Below, piece after piece: positions 7,355 through 15,581 of a DNA stretch of 32,726 nt; the first letter of the stretch is position 1, and each line of letters opens with the position of its first letter. The position numbers were made by a program, and so were the translations under genes. A model generated the notes under the pieces. The model saw nothing but the letters and a program-made list of their open reading frames with translations. It ran no database searches and was not told where the DNA came from. The stretch comes from Pseudorhodoplanes sp. (GTDB lineage Bacteria; Pseudomonadota; Alphaproteobacteria; Rhizobiales; Xanthobacteraceae), in contig JACAEG010000125.1 of the NCBI GenBank assembly GCA_013388965.1, positions 1-32,726 of the forward strand, read 5' to 3'.

Positions 7355-9093
7355 GCGCGTTCCCGCAACGCAAACTTCTGGATCTTGCCGGTGGCGGTGG
7401 TCGGCAACGGGCCGAACACGACCGATTTCGGCGCCTTGAAATGCGCGAGCTGGTCGCGGCAGAAGCCGATGATGTCCTCGGCCGTCGCCTTCTCCCCCGG
7501 CTTGAGCTGCACAAAGGCGCAGGGAGTCTCGCCCCATTTGTCGTCCGGCCTTGCGACCACAGCGGCAAGCTGCACGGCAGGATGCTTGTAGAGCGCGATC
7601 TCCACCTCCACGCTGGAGATGTTCTCTCCTCCGGAAATGATGATGTCCTTGGCCCGGTCTTTGATCTCGATATAGCCGTCGGGGTGCTCGACCGCGAGGT
7701 CGCCGGTATGCATCCAGCCGCCGCGGAACGTTTCGGCAGTAGCCTTCGGATCCTTCAGGTAGCCGAGCATCACCGTGTTGCCGCGGATCATGATCTCGCC
7801 CATCGTCTTTCCATCGCGCGGGACCGGCTGCATGCTGCGCGGATCGGCGACCATCTGGCCTTCCACGACAGGATAGCGCACGCCCTGCCGCGCGGTGATC
7901 GCGGCGCGTTCCTCCAGCGGCAGCTTGTCCCAGCCGTCCTGCGGGACGCACAATGTCGAGGGCCCCTGCAACTCCGTCATGCCGTAGATGTGCGTGACGC
8001 GGAATCCCAGTTCCTCCATTGCCTTGATGACCTTCGCGGGCGGTGGCGAGCCGCCGGTCTGGATGTCCACGATATGATTGAATTTGCGCCGCTGCTCGGC
8101 GGGCGCCGAGGTCAGCATCGCCAGCACCGTCGGCGCGCCGCACATGTGCGTGACGCCATGCTCGGCGATCAACGAGAAGATCAGAGCGGGATCGACCTTG
8201 CGCAGGCAGACATGGGTGCCGCTCATCGCCGTCACCGACCACGGAAAGCACCAGCCATTGCAATGGAACATTGGCAGTGTCCACAGATAGACCGGCTTCG
8301 CTGGCAGCGGCCACGCCATGATGTTCCCGGTGGATTCCAGGAATGTCCCGCGGTGGTGATAGACCACGCCCTTGGGATTGCCGGTCGTGCCTGACGTGTA
8401 ATTGAGCGCAATTGCGCTGGCTTCATCCCGTGGGGGCGACCACGCGAAATCCGGATCGCCCCTGGCGACGAACTCCTCGTATTCGATCGTGCCGAGCCGC
8501 TCGCCCGGCCCGGTATAGAGCGGATCGTCGAGGTCGATCACGAGCGGCTTCTTCTTGAGCCTGGCAAGCGCGGGCCCGACCTGGCCGGCGAATTCCCGGT
8601 CGGCGATCAGAACCTTCGCTTCGCCGTGTTCGAGAATATAGGCGACGGTCGCCGCTTCCAGCCGGGTATTGATGGTGTTGAGAATTGCGCCGAGCATCGG
8701 CACGCCGTAATGCGCCTCCAACATGGCCGGCACATTCGGCAGCATGACCGACACGGTATCGCCCGGACGAACGCCGGCCTGTTTCAACGCCGAGGCGAGC
8801 TGGCAGGCGCGTGCATGGAATTCACGATAGCTGTATCGCCTCGCGCCGTGAATGACGGCCGTGCGATCGGGATGGATATCGGCGGCGCGCTGCAGGAAGG
8901 AAAGAGGCGTAAGCGGCGCGTAATTGGCCGGGTTCGGGCTCAAGCCTTTGCTGAACAAGGCGCCGTTCCTGCGCGGGGAGCTCCTGATTGCGGGCTTGGA
9001 TCGCCGCGTCCTGGCGGGGGCTGCGGCCCGAGACACCTTCTTGCTCTTGCTGCGTAACGTCTTGGATTGCGCCTTCTGCCGCCTGCCCGCCAT
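7342..9093 (-). CDS. AMP-dependent acyl-CoA synthetase with basic N-terminal extension
   Basis: Adenylate-forming ligase that activates a carboxylic acid to its acyl-AMP and then acyl-CoA. The ATG at 9093 has GGGAGG 7 nt upstream and gives 583 residues; an open frame continues 19 codons further 5' without a better start. The core carries the P-loop-like YTSGTTGNPKGVVYHHRG, the IYGMTE A5-type motif, MHTGDLAVEHPDGYIEIKDR, GGENISSVEVE, and the catalytic Lys in TATGKIQKFALRE at the C terminus, so all key motifs are present. The type resembles medium/long-chain fatty acyl-CoA ligases of the FadD3/AlkK kind; the actual acid is not determined. Residues 2-50 are unusual: rich in Lys, Arg, Ser and Ala, and not part of the enzyme fold. 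The gene lies 106 bp downstream of a Crp/Fnr gene on the same strand. Confidence 0.92.
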   Translation of the reverse strand: MAGRRQKAQSKTLRSKSKKVSRAAAPARTRRSKPAIRSSPRRNGALFSKGLSPNPANYAPLTPLSFLQRAADIHPDRTAVIHGARRYSYREFHARACQLASALKQAGVRPGDTVSVMLPNVPAMLEAHYGVPMLGAILNTINTRLEAATVAYILEHGEAKVLIADREFAGQVGPALARLKKKPLVIDLDDPLYTGPGERLGTIEYEEFVARGDPDFAWSPPRDEASAIALNYTSGTTGNPKGVVYHHRGTFLESTGNIMAWPLPAKPVYLWTLPMFHCNGWCFPWSVTAMSGTHVCLRKVDPALIFSLIAEHGVTHMCGAPTVLAMLTSAPAEQRRKFNHIVDIQTGGSPPPAKVIKAMEELGFRVTHIYGMTELQGPSTLCVPQDGWDKLPLEERAAITARQGVRYPVVEGQMVADPRSMQPVPRDGKTMGEIMIRGNTVMLGYLKDPKATAETFRGGWMHTGDLAVEHPDGYIEIKDRAKDIIISGGENISSVEVEIALYKHPAVQLAAVVARPDDKWGETPCAFVQLKPGEKATAEDIIGFCRDQLAHFKAPKSVVFGPLPTTATGKIQKFALRERARAL

Positions 9094-9165
9094 GGCCCGA
9101 CCTCCCTCACATTCCGGCTTTCCGCCGGTTTCGGGCCAATCATATACCAAGTGGAGTGCGGAGGA

Positions 9166-9185
9166 ATTGTCGGGACTGCGACAAT
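9166..9185. promoter_or_regulatory. 20-bp inverted repeat with Crp/Fnr geometry upstream of the acyl-CoA synthetase
   Basis: ATTGTCG, six bases, CGACAAT: two perfect 7-bp arms with the 6-bp centre typical of Crp/Fnr-family sites. It lies 73 bp upstream of the synthetase ATG and 15 bp after the stop of the Crp/Fnr gene, in the gap between these two leftward genes. It could be an operator bound by the neighbouring regulator or a weak terminator for its mRNA. No T tract follows on the minus strand, which favours the operator reading. Confidence 0.45.
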
Positions 9186-9199
9186 GTCGCGACGACCGG

Positions 9200-9904
9200 C
9201 TACGCCCCGAAACCGCGCAACCCGTCTATGTCGAGGATCTCGATCATCCTGTACTCGACCTTGATCATTCCGGCCTTTTCCAGCACCTGCAAGGCTTGGC
9301 TGATCCTTTGCCGCGATGCACCAACAAGATGGCCGAGCTCGTCCTGCGACAGCTCGATGCAGCGCTCGTGCCCTGGATAGAGTTGCGGATGCAGCATGTT
9401 GGCGAGCGCGCGGGCGACCCGCGCCTCCGGCTCGAGCAGGCGGTCATGCTCGAACGCTCCCATGAACTGGCCGAGCCGCTCGTTGAGCTGTGTCAGGATG
9501 AAGCGGTTGAACGGGATGCTGGTATCCAGCAGCCAGAAGAATGTGGCTTCCGGCATCAGCGCGACCCGCGATTCACGCAAGGCGATGACGTCGTATTTCC
9601 GTGCCTCGCGCTTGAGGACGGAGCCTTCGCCGAACCATGAATTGGCCGGCAGCGCGGCGAAGGTCGCTGATTTTCCCGCGGCGGAGATGGCGACCATCTT
9701 GACCAGGCCATCGACCACGCCGATCCAGACATTTGCCGGATCGCCCTTGTGGCAGGCATAGCAGCCGGGCTGCAGGTCGCGCACAATGATCGCCGAACGA
9801 ACACGCTGCATTTGTTCGGCCGAAAGCTCCTGCGTCCAGGGGCTTGTGGTGAGCAGATCGTCGAGCGAGCGCATTGTCTGGCGGAATTGTTCGACCGGTG
9901 ACAT
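9200..9904 (-). CDS. Crp/Fnr-family transcriptional regulator
   Basis: DNA-binding regulator of 234 residues. The N-terminal half is a cyclic-nucleotide-binding-type beta barrel (GDPANVWIGVVDGLVKM, then ALPANSWFGEGSVLKREARKY), followed by the long dimer helix and a winged helix with LSQDELGHLVGASRQRISQA as the HTH and LEKAGMIKVEY as the wing. There is no N-terminal cysteine cluster like that of oxygen-sensing FNR; the two Cys near residues 48-51 are inside the barrel. The effector is unknown. Start ATG at 9904 has only a weak ribosome binding site. The gene is divergent from the second liv operon (197 bp between starts) and upstream of the acyl-CoA synthetase, so control of either or both is likely. 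Confidence 0.93.
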   Translation of the reverse strand: MSPVEQFRQTMRSLDDLLTTSPWTQELSAEQMQRVRSAIIVRDLQPGCYACHKGDPANVWIGVVDGLVKMVAISAAGKSATFAALPANSWFGEGSVLKREARKYDVIALRESRVALMPEATFFWLLDTSIPFNRFILTQLNERLGQFMGAFEHDRLLEPEARVARALANMLHPQLYPGHERCIELSQDELGHLVGASRQRISQALQVLEKAGMIKVEYRMIEILDIDGLRGFGA

Positions 9905-10025
9905 TGTCCAGGCAAGTCATCGCCTATGATGAAGCACGATGTTGCGGTGCGATAATGATGCGTCGCAATGACATGGCGCGCAGGACAGCACTTTCCGCTC
10001 TTCTGGTAGAATCGCCAAGGATCGG

Positions 10026-10053
10026 TTTATCGGGCTGCCGGGCATGCTATGCT
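10026..10053 (+). promoter_or_regulatory. Possible sigma-70-type promoter of the second liv operon
   Basis: TTTATC and TATGCT separated by 16 bp, about 50 bp before the ATG at 10102, in the divergent gap with the Crp/Fnr gene. Both hexamers deviate from consensus, so this is a suggestion only. Confidence 0.25.
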
Positions 10054-10101
10054 GAATCAACAAGAACGCGGCAATCACCGCACTTCACCTGGAGGAAACC
10101 C

Positions 10102-11298
10102 ATGAGAAACGCCACAGTTGCACTGACTGCGCTGCTTGCGGGCTCGGTGCTGCCACTTTCGGACGGCCCGCTCGCGCAAGATCGCACCGTAAAGATCACC
10201 GGCTTCGGCGCCAAGTCCGGCGTCGTGCGCGTCTTTGGAGTCAACAGCGAGGCGGCGATGAAGGCGGCCGCCGAGGAAATCAACAAGGCCGGCGGCGTGA
10301 CGCTCGGCGACGGCACCAAGGCCAAGCTGACGGTCGAGTTCCTGGATGACCGCTGCAATGCGGAAGAGGGCATCTCGGTTGTGCGCCGCATCGCATCCAC
10401 GGACGCCTTTGTCGCGGTCGGGCCGACCTGCTCCAACGTCGCGGAATCGCTGTTCGGCATTCTGCAGAAGAAGGCGGGCGATGCCTCCGACAGCGGGCTG
10501 CAATTCCCGATCATCGCGGACGTGGCTGCGAAGGGCGGCCTTGCAAAAATCTCCGAATGGTCGTTCCGCAACGTGCCGAGCGAATTCGAGATGTACAAGT
10601 CGCTGATGGCCTGGGTGAAGGCAACGCGCCCTGAGCTGAAGACTCTCTATGGCGGCGTCGAAAAGGACTTTGCGCATTCGAATGCGACCTTCGGGGTGAT
10701 GAAGGCGCAAGCCGAAGCCAACGGCCTGCAGGTCGCCGGCACCTCCGAATGGCTGCTCAACGATACCACTTTTTCGACCCAGGTCCGCGACATGAAGCGC
10801 GCGAACGCGGATATCGTCGCGATCTCGGCGCATCCATTCACGACCTGCGGCGTGCTCAAGGAAATGCAGCGCCAGGGCGTGAAGCCCAAGCTGCTGATCG
10901 GGCTGACCTCGTCATCGAGCATCGAGACGCTGCAAGGCTGCGCCGCGCAGGCCGAAGGCATCATCATCCCGACGAGCTTCGCGCCGGTCACGCCCGAGGC
11001 GAAGAAGGCCGCCGAGCAGGTGGCCAAGCACGGCGGCAGCGCCGACCTGCACAGCGCCGCGGCTTACGAGATCATGTTCATCCTCAAGGACGTAATCGAG
11101 TCGCAGAAGATCATGGCGAAGCCCGACACGGTACAGGCCGACCGCAACAAGATGCGCGAAGGCCTTGCCGCGCTGAAGGAAACCAATGGTCTGCTCGGAA
11201 AGGTCGGCCGCACCGCCGATCGCGAGGCGATCAAGCCCTTCCTTTACGTGCACGCCAAGGACGGCAACTGGGTGGTCCTGCACAAGCCGTCGTCCTGA
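10102..11298 (+). CDS. livK: HAAT-family ABC transporter substrate-binding protein
   Basis: Periplasmic binding protein of 398 residues that opens the second Liv-type operon. The ATG at 10102 is preceded by GGAGGAAACCC, an excellent ribosome binding site; the open frame begins at 9874 but its earlier part has no family content. A signal peptide of about 25 residues is visible (MRNATVALTALLAGSV, ending near LAQ). The mature protein starts DRTVKITGFGAKSG and contains AAAEEINKAGGVTLG, the family first-helix motif, then SVVRRIASTDAFVAVGPTCSNV. The mature part is distant in detail from the first livK here, so a different ligand is plausible. A 10-bp GC hairpin follows the stop before the permease genes. 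Confidence 0.93.
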   Translation: MRNATVALTALLAGSVLPLSDGPLAQDRTVKITGFGAKSGVVRVFGVNSEAAMKAAAEEINKAGGVTLGDGTKAKLTVEFLDDRCNAEEGISVVRRIASTDAFVAVGPTCSNVAESLFGILQKKAGDASDSGLQFPIIADVAAKGGLAKISEWSFRNVPSEFEMYKSLMAWVKATRPELKTLYGGVEKDFAHSNATFGVMKAQAEANGLQVAGTSEWLLNDTTFSTQVRDMKRANADIVAISAHPFTTCGVLKEMQRQGVKPKLLIGLTSSSSIETLQGCAAQAEGIIIPTSFAPVTPEAKKAAEQVAKHGGSADLHSAAAYEIMFILKDVIESQKIMAKPDTVQADRNKMREGLAALKETNGLLGKVGRTADREAIKPFLYVHAKDGNWVVLHKPSS

Positions 11299-11311
11299 GC
11301 GGCGAACGATA

Positions 11312-11339
11312 GCGGCGGGCCGTCTTGGCGGCCCGCCGC
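11312..11339 (+). terminator. Strong intercistronic hairpin after livK
   Basis: GCGGCGGGCC, an 8-base loop, GGCCCGCCGC: a perfect 10-bp GC stem 13 bp after the binding-protein stop and 40 bp before the permease start. There is no T tract. In ABC operons such a structure commonly protects the upstream binding-protein mRNA and damps transcription of the membrane genes, giving excess binding protein. It is called terminator here in that attenuating sense. Confidence 0.6.
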
Positions 11340-11378
11340 CATTGCAACCGTGTCTACGTTCCGGATTCAGGGTTCGTC

Positions 11379-12269
11379 GTGGATTATCTCGATCTGATTG
11401 ATGCCGTTCAGTCGGTTGCTGACGGCGTGCTGTTCGGTGCAACCTACGCGCTGCTGGGCATCGGCTTCACGCTGATCTTCGGCGTAATGCACAAGATCAA
11501 CCTGTCGTTCGCCGCGGCCTCCATCGGCGCGGCCTATGTGAGCCTTCTGATCCTCGCCGGCTTCAAGGCGCCGGCGATTCTCGTCTTCCTGACGGCCGCC
11601 CTCGCTGGCGGCGTGATCGGCGCTCTGGTCTATCTGGTCGGCTTCAAGTTCATCCCGCTTGCCAATCCGCTGGCGACGCTGATGTCGACGGTCGGCCTGC
11701 TGCTCCTCATTGACGAGATCATCGTGCACTCGACAGACGGCGTCCCGCTCAACTATCCGGCGCTGTTTTCCGACGTGATCATTCCGGCCGGGCCGTTCAA
11801 CATCCGGGGCGACCTCGTTTTCGTGTTCGTGCTCGGCTGCGTCTGCATGGCCGTGCTGCTGACGTTGCTCTATCGCACCAAGCTCGGCCTTGCGACCCGC
11901 GCCGTCTCGCAGCAGCCGGTAGCCTCGCAACTCTGCGGGATCAGCATCACCCGCGTGAACCTGCTTACCTTCGTCATCACCGGGATGGTCGGGGGCATCG
12001 CTGGCGCGATGACCGGCGCAGCCATCGGCATGCTCTCGCCGCTTCTTTCGTTGCCGCTGACCGTGAAGGGCCTGATCGTGACCGTGATCGGCGGGCTTGG
12101 CAGCATTCCGGGCGCGATCATCGCCGGACTTGTCGTCGGCGGGCTCGAAAATTTCTTCCAGTTCTTCCGCGGCGTTACCGAGCGCGACCTCTACATCATG
12201 CTGCTGCTGTTCGCGTTTCTCGTCTTCAAGCCGGGCGGGCTGTTCGCTACGTCCGCCGGACGCGATTGA
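11379..12269 (+). CDS. livH: HAAT-family ABC permease LivH, copy 1 of the second operon
   Basis: Integral membrane subunit of 296 residues. The chosen start is GTG at 11379 with CAGGG about 6 nt upstream; a TTG at 11325 in the same frame lies within the hairpin and is unlikely. The family blocks GVLFGATYALLGIGFTLIFG and VMHKINLSFAAASIGAAY lie at the N terminus, and VSQQPVASQLCGISITRVN forms the ATPase-contact loop. The end reads GGLGSIPGAIIAGLVVGGLE and FLVFKPGGLF. Note that the usual asparagine-rich NFAQG block is NLSFA here. It should pair with the LivM encoded 13 bp downstream. Confidence 0.92.
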   Translation: MDYLDLIDAVQSVADGVLFGATYALLGIGFTLIFGVMHKINLSFAAASIGAAYVSLLILAGFKAPAILVFLTAALAGGVIGALVYLVGFKFIPLANPLATLMSTVGLLLLIDEIIVHSTDGVPLNYPALFSDVIIPAGPFNIRGDLVFVFVLGCVCMAVLLTLLYRTKLGLATRAVSQQPVASQLCGISITRVNLLTFVITGMVGGIAGAMTGAAIGMLSPLLSLPLTVKGLIVTVIGGLGSIPGAIIAGLVVGGLENFFQFFRGVTERDLYIMLLLFAFLVFKPGGLFATSAGRD

Positions 12270-12282
12270 GGGGCGGGGCGCG

Positions 12283-13194
12283 ATGGATTTCTATCTCGGG
12301 CTCGCGCAGATCATCGGTGTGCACACGCTGCTTGGTCTCTCCGCCTATTGCGTGCTTTTGACCGGCCAGGTGAGTCTCGCGCAGGCCGGCTTCTTTGCCA
12401 TCGGCGCCTATGTGGCTGGCATGCTGACCGTACTGGCGGGCTGGTCGCTTGTTCCAGCACTCCTGATCTCCGCGCTCGTATCGGGTGCGGTGGCCTGCGC
12501 GGTCGGGTTCCCCGCCTTGCGCGTGAAGGGCCTGATGCTGGTCGTGGCGACGACCGCTTTCGGCGAAGCGGTGCGACTGTTCTTCTTCAACTTCACCTAT
12601 CAGATCCAGGCCGGCAATCTGAAGCTCGGGCCGCACGGCGGCGAGGGATTTCGGCAGATCCGCTATTTTCCGGAGAACGGCTGGTCGACGCTCGACGTCG
12701 TCATCTTCATCTGGATCGTGGTCGCGTTGGTGATGGCCGCCTTGTGGTGGCTTGACCGCTCGCGTGCAGGCGCCGTGCTGCGGGCCGTTGGCGAAGACGA
12801 ACTCGCTGCGCAGAGCAGCGGCATCAACATCACGGCAGTGAAGGTGTCGGCCATGACCATCGGCGGGCTGATCGCCGGCATCGGCGGCGGCATTTTCGCC
12901 CACTACACGACGCATATTGAGCATATCCAATTCGGTGTCGTGCTCGCGACCTTTGCCATCGCCTATCCGATCCTGGGCGGGCTCTCGAATGTATTCGGCA
13001 CACTGCTCGCCGTCATTTTCATCCAGGGCTTCCTGATCGAGGGCCTGCGCTTCATGGGCGACTGGCGCAATCTGCTGTTCGGGGGCCTGATCGTGCTGGC
13101 CATGAATATACGGCCGCGCGGCTTGCTGGATGCGGGGACGACGCGGGCGCTCAAACGGCTGTTCTCGTCAGGCAAGGAGCCGTCCGGTGCTTGA
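12283..13194 (+). CDS. livM: HAAT-family ABC permease LivM, copy 1 of the second operon
   Basis: Integral membrane subunit of 303 residues with ATG at 12283. The family block LLTGQVSLAQAGFFAIGAY occurs near residue 30, FPALRVKGLMLVVATTAFGE near 80, and the cytoplasmic loop GEDELAAQSSGINITAVKV near 180. The end RPRGLLDAG is typical. A GGGGCGG stretch upstream may act as ribosome binding site. The last 8 bases overlap the start of the next gene (livG), which shows tight coupling. Confidence 0.92.
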   Translation: MDFYLGLAQIIGVHTLLGLSAYCVLLTGQVSLAQAGFFAIGAYVAGMLTVLAGWSLVPALLISALVSGAVACAVGFPALRVKGLMLVVATTAFGEAVRLFFFNFTYQIQAGNLKLGPHGGEGFRQIRYFPENGWSTLDVVIFIWIVVALVMAALWWLDRSRAGAVLRAVGEDELAAQSSGINITAVKVSAMTIGGLIAGIGGGIFAHYTTHIEHIQFGVVLATFAIAYPILGGLSNVFGTLLAVIFIQGFLIEGLRFMGDWRNLLFGGLIVLAMNIRPRGLLDAGTTRALKRLFSSGKEPSGA

Positions 13195-13936
13195 ACTCCA
13201 CCGCCTTACCAAACATTTCGGAGGCGTGCGCGCCGTCGACGGCGTCGATCTGATCGTCAACCCGGGAGAAGTGCTTGGGCTGATAGGACCCAACGGTTCG
13301 GGCAAAAGCACGACCGTCAACCTGATCTGCGGGCTGTTTCCGCTCACCTCCGGCCTTATCATGTTCAAGGGGGAAGATATTTCCGCGTTGCCTCCGCATG
13401 AGCGCGTCACGCGCGGCATCGCCCGCACGTTTCAGAATATTCGGCTTTTTGGTCAGCTCACGGTCTGGCAAAATCTGTGGGTTGCACAGAATTCCGCCGA
13501 GCAACGCCGGCAGAATCCGGTGCGGCGGTGGTTCGGCGGAGGTGGGAGCGCGCGCGAGGACATCGGCCGGACGCTGGAATTCTTCGATCTCGCCCACAAG
13601 CGCGACGAGCTCGCGGGCAATCTCGCCTTCGGCGAACAGCGCCGTCTCGAATTCGCCCGCGCCTTCGCCGCGAAGCCGGTCCTCCTGCTGCTCGACGAAC
13701 CGGCCGCCGGCATGAATGCCGAGGAGATCGACCAGCTCGACGCCCGCATCCGCACCTTGCGTGACACCGGAATGGCGATCCTGCTGATCGAACATCACGT
13801 CGAACTTGTCATGTCGGTCGCCGATCGGATCGCGGTACTGAATTTCGGCCAGAAGATCGCTGAAGGTTCACCCGCCGAAGTGCAGAACAACCCGCTGGTA
13901 CGCGAGGCCTATCTCGGCACCGCGACCGCCGCCTGA
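13187..13936 (+). CDS. livG: HAAT-family ABC ATP-binding protein LivG
   Basis: Cytoplasmic ATPase of 249 residues from GTG at 13187, which has AAGGAG 7 nt upstream and overlaps the livM end by 8 bases. Walker A GPNGSGKST lies at residues 34-42, the LivG-type signature LAFGEQRRLEFARAFA near 148 and Walker B LLLLDEPAAGMNAEE follows; the H-loop His is in LLIEHHVELVMSVAD. The insertion between Walker A and signature (NIRLFGQLTVWQNL) is the LivG kind. It forms the ATPase pair with the LivF encoded next. Confidence 0.95.
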   Translation: MLELHRLTKHFGGVRAVDGVDLIVNPGEVLGLIGPNGSGKSTTVNLICGLFPLTSGLIMFKGEDISALPPHERVTRGIARTFQNIRLFGQLTVWQNLWVAQNSAEQRRQNPVRRWFGGGGSAREDIGRTLEFFDLAHKRDELAGNLAFGEQRRLEFARAFAAKPVLLLLDEPAAGMNAEEIDQLDARIRTLRDTGMAILLIEHHVELVMSVADRIAVLNFGQKIAEGSPAEVQNNPLVREAYLGTATAA

Positions 13937-13945
13937 GGAGTGGCG

Positions 13946-14662
13946 ATGCTCGATATTTCCGACCTCGTGACCGCCTACGGCAAGATTGAGGCGCTCAAGG
14001 GCGTCTCGCTGCATGTGGAGAGCGGACGCATCACGTGTCTGCTGGGACCGAACGGCGCGGGCAAGACCACGCTAATGATGTCGATCGCCGGAATCCTGCA
14101 GCCGCGCCGCGGCTCGATCCGCCTTGAGGGCGACGAGCTGCTTGGCCTGTCGCCAGCCAGGATCGTCGCAAAGGGGGTCGCGCTGGTGCCGGAGAACCGA
14201 CTCGTCTTTCCGCAGATGAGCGTTCAGGAGAATCTCTATGCCGGCGCCTATCAGCGTGCCGACAAGGCTGCCGTCGAAGCCGACATCGAGCGCATGTATG
14301 GTCGCTTTCCTCGTCTGAAGGAACGGCGGGAGCAGCTTGCCGGCACGCTGTCTGGCGGCGAGCAACAGATGCTGGCGGTTGCGCGCGCGCTGATGTCGCG
14401 CCCGCGCGTTCTCCTCATGGATGAGCCGTCGCTCGGGCTCGCGCCGATGATCGTCGCTGAAATCTTCAGCATCATCGCGGAGCTGAATCGCGACGGCACG
14501 ACGATTTTCCTGGTCGAGCAGAATGCACATATGGCGCTGCAGGTCGCGCACCAGTTTTTCCTGATGGAGCAGGGGCGAATCACGTTCAAGGGCACGCCCG
14601 GCCAGCTCGCCGAGGACGAAGTGATCCAGCGCGCCTATCTCGGCGCGCGTCGCGCAGGCTGA
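13946..14662 (+). CDS. livF: HAAT-family ABC ATP-binding protein LivF
   Basis: Cytoplasmic ATPase of 238 residues. ATG at 13946 is preferred because GAGGAG lies 5 nt upstream; a GTG two codons earlier would overlap that site. Walker A GPNGAGKTT is at residues 34-42, signature LSGGEQQMLAVARAL near 140, Walker B VLLMDEPSLGLAP next, and the switch segment LVEQN is the LivF variant. It is the only LivF of this operon although two permease pairs flank the ATPase genes, so it probably serves both. Confidence 0.95.
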   Translation: MLDISDLVTAYGKIEALKGVSLHVESGRITCLLGPNGAGKTTLMMSIAGILQPRRGSIRLEGDELLGLSPARIVAKGVALVPENRLVFPQMSVQENLYAGAYQRADKAAVEADIERMYGRFPRLKERREQLAGTLSGGEQQMLAVARALMSRPRVLLMDEPSLGLAPMIVAEIFSIIAELNRDGTTIFLVEQNAHMALQVAHQFFLMEQGRITFKGTPGQLAEDEVIQRAYLGARRAG

Positions 14663-14682
14663 CCGAAAAAGGGCACAGGCCG

Positions 14683-15579
14683 ATGGTCGACCTCGCGCAG
14701 AATACCATCGACGGACTGATGATCGGCTCCTCCTACGGGCTGCTCGCGCTCGGCTTCACGGTAATATTTGGCGTGATGCGCAGGCTCAATCTGTCCTACG
14801 GCCCCTCCATCATGATCGGGGCCTATCTCGGCACATTTCTCTATATCCAGCAGGGGGCTGGCCCGCTGGCGGTGGCGGGGGCCGTCGTCGTTGGCTCGGT
14901 GCTGGCTGGCGTTTACGTCGAGCGTCTTTGCTTTGCGCCGATGAAGGCCGGCGCGGCCATCGCCTCGATGGTATCGAGCTTCGCGATCTGGATGCAGCTC
15001 GAACAGGCGGCGATCCTTGTGCTGCCGCGCCACACCTATCCATTTCCGCCATTGTCGACGGCACTGCCACTGGAGTTCGGACCATTTCTGCTGCGGGTCG
15101 ATCATCTCATGATGCTCGCTTGCGCGGTGCTGCTCGCATTCGCGGTGCATGGCGTGCTTTATCGCACCCGCTACGGTCTCGGTCTGCGCGCCATCATCGG
15201 CAATCCGGTGGCGGCTCATCTCGTCGGCATTCCGGTCCGCCGCTCGGTGCTGATCGCCTTTGCGGGAGCCTCCGCCATCGGCGGTGTCGCTGGCTTCCTC
15301 GTGCTGGCAGTGGATCAGCAGGTCACGCCGATGTTCGGCATGTGGGCGACCTTGAAGGGGCTGGTGGCGATGATGATCGGCGGGCTCGGCTCGATTCCGG
15401 GAGCCCTGCTCGGCGGCTTGCTGCTCGGTGTCGTCGAGGCGCAAAGCCAGTGGTATTTCGGCCCGCAAATCCGCGACCTTGTCGCCTATCTCGTTCTGTT
15501 TGCGTTTCTGGTCATGCGCCCCGGTGGGTTGCTTGGAGAGGCACCCAAGGTGGAAATAGCCTTGCCGCAGGGGACCTAG
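14683..15579 (+). CDS. livH: HAAT-family ABC permease LivH, copy 2 of the second operon
   Basis: A second LivH-type membrane subunit in the same operon, 298 residues from ATG at 14683, 20 bp after livF. Family blocks: IGSSYGLLALGFTVIFGVMR, RLNLSYGPSIMIGAYLG, the loop IIGNPVAAHLVGIPVRRS, and GGLGSIPGALLGGLLLGVVE. As in copy 1 the NFAQG block is changed (NLSYG), so copies 1 and 2 share a subgroup trait. Sequence divergence between the copies is considerable, which argues against a recent tandem duplication. Confidence 0.92.
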   Translation: MVDLAQNTIDGLMIGSSYGLLALGFTVIFGVMRRLNLSYGPSIMIGAYLGTFLYIQQGAGPLAVAGAVVVGSVLAGVYVERLCFAPMKAGAAIASMVSSFAIWMQLEQAAILVLPRHTYPFPPLSTALPLEFGPFLLRVDHLMMLACAVLLAFAVHGVLYRTRYGLGLRAIIGNPVAAHLVGIPVRRSVLIAFAGASAIGGVAGFLVLAVDQQVTPMFGMWATLKGLVAMMIGGLGSIPGALLGGLLLGVVEAQSQWYFGPQIRDLVAYLVLFAFLVMRPGGLLGEAPKVEIALPQGT

Positions 15580-15581
15580 CC

